From contig NZ_CP083956.1 in the NCBI RefSeq assembly GCF_006442795.2, positions 1,178,001 to 1,242,000 of the forward strand: a stretch of 64,000 nucleotides of DNA. Direction: 5' to 3'. Each line of letters opens with the position of its first letter. Positions within the stretch are counted from its first letter, which is position 1. The DNA comes from Mesorhizobium sp. B1-1-8. GTDB lineage: Bacteria; Pseudomonadota; Alphaproteobacteria; Rhizobiales; Rhizobiaceae. Of this stretch, positions 28,000-34,813 are shown in pieces. Under the pieces are notes generated by a model. It saw only the letters and a program-made list of their open reading frames with translations. It ran no database searches and was not told the origin of the DNA. The position numbers and the translations under genes are program-made.

Positions 28000-28722
28000 T
28001 CAGGCGAAGTACTGGCCGCCATTGGCGGTGATGGTCGAGCCGGTGATGAAGCCGGCCTCCTCCGACGCCAGGAAGACGACACAGCGCGCGATCTCTTGCG
28101 GCTCGCCGAGACGGCCGACCGGGATCTGAGCGATGATCGATTCCCGCACTTTTTCCGGCACGGCCATGACCATGTCGGTGGCGATGTAGCCGGGGCAGAT
28201 AACATTGACGGTGATGCCCGCGCGGGCGCCCTCTTGAGCAAGCGCCTTGGAGAAGCCGATGTCGCCGGCTTTCGAGGCCGAATAGTTGACCTGGCCCATT
28301 TGGCCTTTCTGGCCGTTGATCGAGGAAATGGTGATGACGCGGCCGAACCTGCGGTCGCGCATGCCGCCCCACAGCGGATGCGTCATGTTGAAGACACCCG
28401 ACAGGTTGGTGTCGATGACCTCTTTCCACTGCTCGGGCGTCAGTTTGTGGAACATGGCGTCGCGGGTGATGCCGGCATTGTTGACCAGCACCGAAACCGG
28501 GCCGAGGTCGGCCTCGACCTGCTTGATGCCGGCGGCGCAGGCGTCGTAGTCGGCGACCGACCATTTGTAGGTCTTGATAGCGGTCTCGGCGGTGAACTTG
28601 CTTGCGGCCTCGTCATTGCCGGCATAGTTCGCGGCGACCGAATAGCCGGCGCTCTTCAGCGCCACCGAAATCGCGGCACCGATGCCGCGCGATCCGCCCG
28701 TGACGATTGCTACTTTGGTCAT
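28000..28722 (-). CDS. phbB: Acetoacetyl-CoA reductase
   Basis: A 240-residue NADPH-dependent short-chain dehydrogenase that makes (R)-3-hydroxybutyryl-CoA for polyhydroxybutyrate. The nucleotide motif TGGSRGIGAAI is at residues 8-18, NNAGI near 85-89, the catalytic Ser in ISSINGQKG near 135-143, and YSASKAGDIGFSKA holds the catalytic Tyr and Lys. GGGAGG precedes the ATG. It lies 107 bp after phbA on the same strand, with a perfect inverted repeat in the gap. Its stop borders the GANTC-rich region. Confidence 0.95.
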   Translation of the reverse strand: MTKVAIVTGGSRGIGAAISVALKSAGYSVAANYAGNDEAASKFTAETAIKTYKWSVADYDACAAGIKQVEADLGPVSVLVNNAGITRDAMFHKLTPEQWKEVIDTNLSGVFNMTHPLWGGMRDRRFGRVITISSINGQKGQMGQVNYSASKAGDIGFSKALAQEGARAGITVNVICPGYIATDMVMAVPEKVRESIIAQIPVGRLGEPQEIARCVVFLASEEAGFITGSTITANGGQYFA

Positions 28723-28748
28723 GAAGTTCCTCCCTTTTGGTCGAAGGA

Positions 28749-28822
28749 GCGAATAGGGAGTAGCGAAGCCCGCTGCGCCGACGCCGTTCTTCCCTATTCG
28801 CTATTCGCTACTCCCTATTCGC
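28749..28822. repeat. 18-bp perfect inverted repeat between phbA and phbB
   Basis: GCGAATAGGGAGTAGCGA at 28749-28766 is matched exactly by its complement at 28805-28822, with further CTATTCGC copies in the loop. It contains the GGGAGTAG word seen as a tandem array near 49.8 kb. It may act as an mRNA processing or partial termination structure. Confidence 0.8.
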
Positions 28823-28829
28823 TATTGGC

Positions 28830-30017
28830 TCAGTTCAGCGCTTCCACGCACATGGCGACGCCCATGCCGCCGCCGATGCACAGCGTGGCGAGGCCCTTTT
28901 TGGCGCCGCGGCGGCGCATTTCGAAGACCAGCGTGTTGAAGATGCGGGCGCCCGAGGCGCCGATCGGATGGCCGATGGCAATCGCGCCGCCATTGACGTT
29001 GACGATCGACGGATCCCAGCCGAGCCCCTTGTTGACCGCGCAGGCCTGGGCGGCGAAAGCCTCGTTCGCCTCGACCAGGTCGAGATCCTTCACCGACCAG
29101 CCGGCCTTCTCCAACGCCCTCTTGGAAGCGGGAATCGGCCCGGTGCCCATGACCGCCGGATCGACGCCGGCGGTTGCCCAGGACGCGATGCGCACCAGCG
29201 GGGTAATGCCGCGCCTGGCGGCCTCCGCCTCCGTCATCAGCAGCGCGCCGGCTGCGCCGTCGTTGATGCCGGACGCGTTGGCGGCGGTGACCGTGCCGTC
29301 CTTGTCGAAGGCCGGCCGCAGTTTGGTCATGGCATCCAGCGTCGCGCCGTGGCGGACATACTCGTCCTGATCGACGATGGTGTCGCCCTTCTTGCCCTTG
29401 ATGGCAAAGGCGACGATCTCGTCCTTGAACTTGCCGGCCTTCTGCGCGGCCTCGGCCTTGTTCTGCGAGGCCAGCGCGAACTGGTCCTGTTCTTCGCGGG
29501 TGATCTGGAACTGGCGGGCGACATTCTCGGCGGTGTTGCCCATATGGTAGCCGTTGAAGGCGTCCCACAGGCCGTCCTTGATCATGGTGTCGATCATCTT
29601 GTAGTCGCCCATCTTGACGCCGGCGCGCAGATGCTCGGCATGCGGCGACAGCGACATCGATTCCTGGCCGCCGGCGACGATCACCCTGGCGTCGCCCGTG
29701 GCGATCTGCTGCATGCCGAGCGCGATCGCCCTGAGGCCCGAGCCGCAAACCTGGTTGAGGCCCCAGGCGGTGGTCTCCTTGGGCAGGCCGGCATTGATCG
29801 AGGCCTGGCGGGCGGGGTTCTGGCCTTGCGCGGCGGTCAGCACCTGGCCGAGGATGACCTCGTCGACTTCGTTCGCCTCGACGCCTGAACGCGCGAGCAA
29901 TTCCCGGATGACCACGGCGCCGAGCTCATGCGCCGGCGTGGCGGCGAAACTGCCGTTGAAGGAACCGACAGCGGTGCGGGCGGCGCTGGCGACGACGATT
30001 GAATTGGAAGCGGACAT
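28830..30017 (-). CDS. phbA: Acetyl-CoA acetyltransferase (beta-ketothiolase)
   Basis: Condenses two acetyl-CoA to acetoacetyl-CoA, the first step to polyhydroxybutyrate, and works in reverse in degradation. At 395 residues it is a standard biosynthetic thiolase: active-site Cys in QVCGSGLRAIALG near 87-97, and C-terminal signatures GGAIAIGHPIGASGARI (catalytic His) and LCIGGGMGVAM (catalytic Cys near 380). GGAGAAG precedes the ATG. Divergent from phaR across 305 bp and followed by phbB. Confidence 0.97.
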   Translation of the reverse strand: MSASNSIVVASAARTAVGSFNGSFAATPAHELGAVVIRELLARSGVEANEVDEVILGQVLTAAQGQNPARQASINAGLPKETTAWGLNQVCGSGLRAIALGMQQIATGDARVIVAGGQESMSLSPHAEHLRAGVKMGDYKMIDTMIKDGLWDAFNGYHMGNTAENVARQFQITREEQDQFALASQNKAEAAQKAGKFKDEIVAFAIKGKKGDTIVDQDEYVRHGATLDAMTKLRPAFDKDGTVTAANASGINDGAAGALLMTEAEAARRGITPLVRIASWATAGVDPAVMGTGPIPASKRALEKAGWSVKDLDLVEANEAFAAQACAVNKGLGWDPSIVNVNGGAIAIGHPIGASGARIFNTLVFEMRRRGAKKGLATLCIGGGMGVAMCVEALN

Positions 30018-30206
30018 TTTCTTCTCCAGGCTTCGAGGTGTCGTGTTTTAGGGTTCCGTTAAAGACTTTTCTTGCCCGTTCCAGAACCCAAGTCAAACCG
30101 GAAATGGGCATGGCCGCCATGCGCCGCAAGCAGGCCACGCGGTTGGCTCGCCGCGGCGCAGCGATCGTGGCGCAGCATTTTCCACCTGTCGTGCAGCACA
30201 AATTGA

Positions 30207-30218
30207 TGCCGCACTGCA
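30207..30218. promoter_or_regulatory. Candidate PhaR-binding site in the phaR-phbA intergenic region
   Basis: TGCCGCACTGCA differs by one base from TGCTGCACTGCA upstream of the patatin gene (42332-42343, reverse strand). A related GTGCAGCACAAA lies at 30191. PhaR proteins bind TGC/GCA-rich dyads, so autoregulation is plausible. Inferred from motif recurrence only. Confidence 0.45.
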
Positions 30219-30321
30219 CAAACCGCTTGGAATTGTGAGGCTTTTGCGCGTATCCTCGACAAATGGCGCAATCGTTACCGGCCGCTTACTCACATGCGCC
30301 GGTATCCTGGGGAGGATACGG

Positions 30322-30921
30322 ATGGCCGCAAAAGACGACCCGATCGTCATCAAGAAATATGCCAATCGCCGGCTCTACAACACCGGCACCAGCACCTATG
30401 TGACGCTCGAGGATCTGGCCGAGATGGTCAAGAAAGGCGAGGAGTTCACGGTGCAGGACGCCAAGACCGGCGACGACATCACGCATCCGGTTCTCACCCA
30501 GATCATCTTCGAGCTGGAGAACAAGGACGGGCAGAACATGCTGCCGATCCCCTTCCTGCGCCAGCTTATCGCCTTCTACGGCGACCAGATGCAGATGATC
30601 GTGCCCAGCTTCCTCGAACAATCGATGATCGCCTTCGCCAAGGAGCAGGAGCGCTTCCGCGAGCAGCTGAAGGGCACCTTCGGCAAGACGCCGATCGATT
30701 TGATGAAGACGCCGATGAAGGCGCTGGAAGAGCAGACGCGCCGAAACGTCGAGATGTTTCAGAACGCCATGCGCATGTTCACGCCGTTCCCGCCGGCCGG
30801 AACCAATTCCACAACTCCGGCCGAGCCCGCCAAGAAGGACGCGCCGGAAAAGACCGATGACCTGCAGGAATTGAAAGCGCAGATCGCCGCCATGCAACGC
30901 AAGCTCGACACGATGTCTTGA
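30322..30921 (+). CDS. phaR: Polyhydroxyalkanoate synthesis repressor PhaR (AniA)
   Basis: A 199-residue regulator of carbon storage. The N terminus MAAKDDPIVIKKYANRRLYN TGTSTYVTLEDLAEMVKKGE is the PHB/PHA accumulation regulator DNA-binding domain, followed by the PHB-binding domain (THPVLTQIIFELENKDGQNM). The C terminus forms a probable coiled coil (LQELKAQIAAMQRKLDTMS). It represses phasin and related genes and is released by the polymer. ATG 30322 follows GGGGAGG; the frame upstream to 30235 is not needed. Divergent to phbA. Confidence 0.95.
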   Translation: MAAKDDPIVIKKYANRRLYNTGTSTYVTLEDLAEMVKKGEEFTVQDAKTGDDITHPVLTQIIFELENKDGQNMLPIPFLRQLIAFYGDQMQMIVPSFLEQSMIAFAKEQERFREQLKGTFGKTPIDLMKTPMKALEEQTRRNVEMFQNAMRMFTPFPPAGTNSTTPAEPAKKDAPEKTDDLQELKAQIAAMQRKLDTMS

Positions 30922-31025
30922 GAGTGTCGTTTCTGGCAGCCGCTGGCGTCTGAGATCAGTCGAAACGGCCCACCCCTTTGTCACCCCAGGGTCTGTGTTC
31001 GTCGCTCCGCCCAAACGGGAAAACC

Positions 31026-31073
31026 TCAGGCGGCTTCTTCCTGCTCGTCGTCCTTGTCGTGCGCTTTCGCGCC
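31026..31073 (-). pseudogene. Remnant of a carD 3' end
   Basis: Translating the minus strand gives GAKAHDKDDEQEEAA then stop, against GAKADNEEAEQEEAA then stop at the C terminus of carD (21938). Flanking bases after the stop (CTGAGTTTT versus CTGAGGTTTT) also agree. Upstream the match ends where a dispersed repeat begins. It looks like the tail of a decayed carD duplicate or a small translocated piece. Confidence 0.5.
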
Positions 31074-31177
31074 GACGTCATTTCTCGGGCTTGTCCCGAG
31101 AATCTACCGGGTCCTCAGGACTGATCGCGGGCCTTCATAGGACGGTGGATCCTTGGGACAGGTCGAGGGATGACGAA
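31072..31177. repeat. Dispersed repeat, copy A (CGTCAT..CTCGGGCTTGTCCCGAGAATC)
   Basis: Begins GCCGACGTCATTTCTCGGG and ends in GGTCGAGGGATGACGAA, with internal CTCGGGCTTGTCCCGAG hairpin. Copy B at 44785-44903 matches along most of its length. The type is common between genes in Mesorhizobium and Bradyrhizobium-like genomes (from memory). Confidence 0.75.
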
Positions 31178-31341
31178 TGAATCGGCGTTTCGGCCAATCT
31201 CCAACGTCGGTAACCCGGCAGGAACGGGAGCTGTCCCTGCTCGCCTTATGGTCCAAGCACTTCCCAAGACACGGCACTTGACTGCAAATTGAATCGATCT
31301 AATTTGCGGCGCAAATCCATCTCTGACCCGGATTCTGGATC

Positions 31342-32550
31342 GTGAGCGCTCAAGACATCATGCAGGCCGCCATCCGCGGCCGCTGGGCCGTGGCCGGAAT
31401 TTTTCTTGCCAATGGCTTCCTGACCGGCAGCTGGGCGCCACAGATCCCGGTGCTTCTGACCAGGCTCGACATTTCGAAATTCACGCTCGGCCTATTGATC
31501 CTGTTGTTCGGCGCCGGCGCCGTCACCGCCATGAGCTGGTGCGGGCATCTCATTTCAAAACATGGCTCGCGCACCGTGCTGCGCTGGTTCGGCATCTGCG
31601 GCAGCTTCGGCCTGCTGGTCGTGGCGCTGGCGCCCAATGTGCCGCTGGCGGCCATCGCCATGATCCTCTTCGGCGGCTCGATCGGCGGCATGGATGTCGC
31701 CATGAATTCCAATGCGGTGGTGGTTGAACGAAGGCTCGCCCGCGCCATCATGTCGTCCTCGCACGGCTTCTGGAGCCTCGGCGGCTTCGCCGGCGGCGCG
31801 CTCGGCGGCTACGCCATCCAGAATTACGGTTACCTCACCCATGTGATCGTGGTGACGGCTCTGGCCTTCGCCGTGCTTACCTCTGCTGTTGGCCACCTCA
31901 TCGAGGAGGACAAGCCGCAGGCCGCACAGCATCGGAAATTCTCGCTGCCGCGGCACACGATCGTCTATCTGGTCGGAGTGATGGCGCTGCTCACCATGAT
32001 TTCCGAGGGCGCGGTGCTCGACTGGGCGGCGCTCTATCTCCACCAGGAACTCGGCGCCGATCTTGCGGTCGCCGGCCTCGCCTATGCCGCTTTCTCCGGC
32101 GTCATGGCCGTTATGCGCTTTTTGGGAGACGGCGTGCGCAACCGCTTCGGCGCGGTGTCGACGCTGCGCGGCTCGGCCCTTGTCGCCGCCGCCGGCATGC
32201 TGATGGCCGGGCTGTCGCCGTCGCCCTGGCTGGCCATCGCCGCTTTCGCCCTTTGCGGCTTCGGCATCGCCAACACGGTGCCGATCATTTTCTCGGCCGG
32301 CGGCAACCAGGAAGGCATGTCGTCGGGCACCGGCATGAGCGTCGTCACCACAATGGGCTATTCGGGTATCCTGGTAGCGCCGTCGGCAATCGGTTTCATC
32401 GCCGAGCATTCGAGCTTCGGCCCGATCTTCATCGCGCTGTCGGGCCTGCTGGCCGTCGTGCTCTTGATGGCAGGGCTCGCTCACCGGGCCGAGTTCGCCC
32501 CTGAGCCGGATGATTTCAGGTCCGATCGACCTGAAATCATCCGGCTCTGA
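31342..32550 (+). CDS. MFS transporter
   Basis: A 402-residue inner-membrane protein with about twelve hydrophobic segments, opening RWAVAGIFLANGFLTGSWAP QIPVLL, as in the YbjJ-like group of major-facilitator exporters with unknown substrates. A loop motif GHLISKHGSRTVLRWFG follows TM2. The start is GTG 31342, with an alternative ATG at 31360 and no strong ribosome-binding site for either. Unusually, its last 15 codons and the approach to the stop lie inside a perfect 20-bp inverted repeat. The next gene is a convergent LysR regulator. Confidence 0.85.
   Translation: MSAQDIMQAAIRGRWAVAGIFLANGFLTGSWAPQIPVLLTRLDISKFTLGLLILLFGAGAVTAMSWCGHLISKHGSRTVLRWFGICGSFGLLVVALAPNVPLAAIAMILFGGSIGGMDVAMNSNAVVVERRLARAIMSSSHGFWSLGGFAGGALGGYAIQNYGYLTHVIVVTALAFAVLTSAVGHLIEEDKPQAAQHRKFSLPRHTIVYLVGVMALLTMISEGAVLDWAALYLHQELGADLAVAGLAYAAFSGVMAVMRFLGDGVRNRFGAVSTLRGSALVAAAGMLMAGLSPSPWLAIAAFALCGFGIANTVPIIFSAGGNQEGMSSGTGMSVVTTMGYSGILVAPSAIGFIAEHSSFGPIFIALSGLLAVVLLMAGLAHRAEFAPEPDDFRSDRPEIIRL
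32503..32547. repeat. Perfect 20-bp inverted repeat spanning the MFS C-terminal codons
   Basis: The arms GAGCCGGATGATTTCAGGTC (32503-32522) and its exact complement (32528-32547) are separated by CGATC and end one base before the TGA stop. The hairpin therefore encodes the protein tail and probably acts as the 3'-end structure of the mRNA. Confidence 0.85.
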
Positions 32551-32562
32551 GATTAGAGAAAT

Positions 32563-32613
32563 AGAGCATGATGTCGTCCGAAAACCGCTTCACACTTTTC
32601 GGCATCATGCTCT
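32563..32613. repeat. Dispersed palindromic repeat, AGAGCATGATG type
   Basis: AGAGCATGATG and CATCATGCTCT close an element with CCGAAAACCGCTTCACACTTTTCGG inside (CCGAAAA pairs with TTTTCGG). Widespread type in Rhizobiales. It lies between two convergent genes and may serve as a bidirectional 3' end. Confidence 0.8.
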
Positions 32614-33499
32614 AGCCAGCCGAATAGCGCTTCAGTTCCTCATAAAGGAAATCCGCGACGCGGCGGATGCGCATGCTGGTGCGCACGTCGCGATGCATGG
32701 CCAGCCATACCGGCAGCACCGGCAGCGGCACTTCCGGCAACAGCTTTTCCAAATGCGGATCGTTATCGACCAGCGGCTCCTGGCCGATACCGATGCCATT
32801 GCCCGCCCGCACCGCCTCCCACAGAACAATCTGGTTGTCGGTCCTGAAGCGAAAGGCGCTGCGGCCGACCGGAATGCCATAGGCGGTGAAGCCGCGGATG
32901 ATCTCATCGCTTCGGTCGAAGCCGACCAGGGCGTGATCAGCCAGATCGCCCGGCGTTTCCGGCCGGCCGCGCCGGTCGAGATAGGATTTGGCGGCGCACA
33001 GGCGCAGCACGATATCGGTGACCTTGCGCGCCACCAGCTCGTTCTGCGCCGGCTTGACCATGCGAATGGCGATATCGGCGTCGCGGCGAAGCAGGTTCTC
33101 GACCTGGTTGGAGGCAACGATCTCGACCTCGATACCCGGCTCCTCTTCGCCGAGCCGCGCCAGCATCCCGGGCAGCACGCAGCCCGCGACCACCTCGCTG
33201 GCGGCGATCCGCACCGTGCCCTCGATCGCTTCGACCGACCCCAGCGCCAGCAGCGAGAAGGCGTTGGCCTGCTCGCTGATCGTCCTGCCGTGCTCATAGA
33301 GCGTGCTGCCGGCCTCCGTCAGCTCGTAGCCGCGCCGCCCGCGCCGGAACAGCGTGACGCCAAGCGCCTGCTCCAACTCGACGATATGGCGCCCGAGCGT
33401 CGGCTGGCTCGCCGCCAGCCTGCGGGCGGCAGCCGAAAGGCTGCCGGTCTCGGCGACCGCGACGAAGCTCTTGATCAGGTTCCAGTCGAATTCTTTCAT
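32612..33499 (-). CDS. LysR-family transcription regulator
   Basis: A 295-residue regulator with the N-terminal winged helix (MKEFDWNLIKSFVAVAETGS LSAAARRLAASQPTLGRHIVELEQ) and a C-terminal effector domain from about residue 90. It is divergent from the NAD(P)-dependent epimerase-like gene with 95 bp between starts; LysR proteins usually control the divergent neighbour, so that gene is the likely target. ATTCA-TTTT-TGAAT at 33499-33512, right at the start codon, is a possible site for autorepression. Confidence 0.9.
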   Translation of the reverse strand: MKEFDWNLIKSFVAVAETGSLSAAARRLAASQPTLGRHIVELEQALGVTLFRRGRRGYELTEAGSTLYEHGRTISEQANAFSLLALGSVEAIEGTVRIAASEVVAGCVLPGMLARLGEEEPGIEVEIVASNQVENLLRRDADIAIRMVKPAQNELVARKVTDIVLRLCAAKSYLDRRGRPETPGDLADHALVGFDRSDEIIRGFTAYGIPVGRSAFRFRTDNQIVLWEAVRAGNGIGIGQEPLVDNDPHLEKLLPEVPLPVLPVWLAMHRDVRTSMRIRRVADFLYEELKRYSAG

Positions 33500-33512
33500 T
33501 CATTTTTGAATA
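33499..33512. promoter_or_regulatory. Candidate LysR operator
   Basis: The dyad ATTCA-TTTT-TGAAT overlaps the first base of the LysR start and faces the divergent SDR gene. It fits an autoregulatory site in spacing, but this is inference. Confidence 0.35.
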
Positions 33513-33594
33513 ACAGATCGCCGATCTTAGTCAATTTCCATTCGCAAGCGTGGAGACGATATTCGGCCTGCAAACACCGACAAGGAGCAGGAAA

Positions 33595-34554
33595 ATGACC
33601 AAGATCGCAATTCTGGGCGCCAATGGCCGGCTCGGCCGCGTTGTCGCCAGGGCCTTCATCGACGCCGGTTTCGACGTCCGCGCCGTCACCCGCACCGGTA
33701 AGGTGCCGGCCGAGCTCGAGGGCGCCACTGCGGTTGCCGGCGACGCGCTGGACCGCGAAGCGCTGATCCGCGCCACACAAGGCGTCGACATCGTCTTCAA
33801 CGGGCTGAACCCGATCTACACCGATTGGAGCAAGTGCCTGCCGATGGCCGAAAACGTCATGGCCGCCTGCCGGGCGAACAACGCGCTGCACCTCTTCCCC
33901 GGCACCGTCTACAATTACGGTTCACCGATGCCGCAGGTGATCACCGAGGAAACGCCGTTCCATCCCACCACCGAAAAGGGCCGCATCCGCGTTGCCATGG
34001 AAGACCTGTTCCGCCGCGAGGCCGACGCCGGCCTCGTGCGCACCATCGTGCTGCGGGCCGGTGACTTCTTCGGCGGGGCCGGCAGCGGTGGCTGGTTCGA
34101 CCTCATCGTCGCTTCCAAGATGAACAAGGGCGTCTACACCGCGCCCGGTCCGGCGGACCTCATACATGAATGGGCCTACCTGCCGGACTTCGCCGTCGCT
34201 TTTGTCGGGCTGGCGCGCAACCTCGACAAGCTCGGCTTCCATGAGGCGATCAACTTTCCCGGCCACGCCGTCACCGATCTCGACATCAAGGCGGCGGCCG
34301 AGACGGCTCTCGGAAAGAAGCTGAAGCTCAGCTTCATGCCCTGGTGGGTGCTGCGTGCCGGCAGCCCGTTCGTCGCCATGTGGCGCGAGATCGTTTCGAT
34401 GTCCTACCTGCGCTTCGAGCCGCACCGGCTGGTCTCGAACCGGCTGGAAGAGGTCATCGGCGAAATCCCGCGCACCCCGCTCGACCAGGCGGTGAAGGAC
34501 GCCCTGCAGGATATCGGCATCGCCGTCGCGCCTGAATTCCGCCAGACCGCCTGA
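33595..34554 (+). CDS. NAD(P)-binding, extended SDR/NmrA-like protein
   Basis: About 319 residues beginning MTKIAILGANGRLGRVVARA, a Rossmann GxxGxxG fold, with a later segment FPGTVYNYGSP containing the tyrosine typical of extended short-chain dehydrogenases but with a relaxed YxxxK. It is similar to NAD-dependent epimerase/dehydratase or NmrA-type sensors; the substrate is unknown. AAGGAG precedes ATG 33595, so the in-frame start at 33550 is rejected. It is probably controlled by the divergent LysR. Confidence 0.85.
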   Translation: MTKIAILGANGRLGRVVARAFIDAGFDVRAVTRTGKVPAELEGATAVAGDALDREALIRATQGVDIVFNGLNPIYTDWSKCLPMAENVMAACRANNALHLFPGTVYNYGSPMPQVITEETPFHPTTEKGRIRVAMEDLFRREADAGLVRTIVLRAGDFFGGAGSGGWFDLIVASKMNKGVYTAPGPADLIHEWAYLPDFAVAFVGLARNLDKLGFHEAINFPGHAVTDLDIKAAAETALGKKLKLSFMPWWVLRAGSPFVAMWREIVSMSYLRFEPHRLVSNRLEEVIGEIPRTPLDQAVKDALQDIGIAVAPEFRQTA

Positions 34555-34556
34555 GA

Positions 34557-34715
34557 TCAGATCCTGCCCATCAGGAGGAGGATCAGCAGCACGATCAGGA
34601 TGACGCCGACGATGCCAGACGGTCCGTAGCCCCAGGCGCGCGAATGCGGCCATGCCGGCACGGCGCCGATCAGGATCAGGATCAAAATGATGACAAGAAT
34701 TGTGCCGATCGTCAT
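34557..34715 (-). CDS. Small DUF3309-family membrane peptide
   Basis: A 52-residue peptide reading MTIGTILVIILILILIGAVP, then AWPHSRAWGYGPSGIVGVIL and a second hydrophobic stretch ending GRI. Two membrane helices joined by a Trp/Tyr/Gly-rich loop are the DUF3309 pattern, widespread in proteobacteria, function unknown. Its stop lies three bases from the stop of the convergent SDR gene. A short terminator-like hairpin lies upstream, ending the region of the RND gene on the same strand. Confidence 0.85.
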   Translation of the reverse strand: MTIGTILVIILILILIGAVPAWPHSRAWGYGPSGIVGVILIVLLILLLMGRI

Positions 34716-34760
34716 GAGAAACCCTCGCCGTCTGGTTGAAATTCGAGGGAAGAATGCAAA

Positions 34761-34788
34761 GAGCCGCCCGATAGTTCCCGGGCGGCTC
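34761..34788 (-). terminator. Hairpin after the RND pump gene
   Basis: GAGCCGCCCG and CGGGCGGCTC form a 10-bp perfect stem with an eight-base loop, followed on the minus strand by TTTGCATTCTT. It is a likely terminator for the efflux genes. Confidence 0.7.
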
Positions 34789-34813
34789 CTTAGCTTGGGG
34801 CGCCGAAACGGCT

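Larger units (their letters stand above)
30922..31341. other. 420-bp gap: carD-like remnant, dispersed repeat, MFS promoter region
   Basis: Contains a 16-codon carD-like fragment (31026-31073, minus), directly followed by a repeat of about 106 bp (31072-31177). The remaining 160 bases before the MFS start are non-coding; no clear promoter was recognised. Confidence 0.6.
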
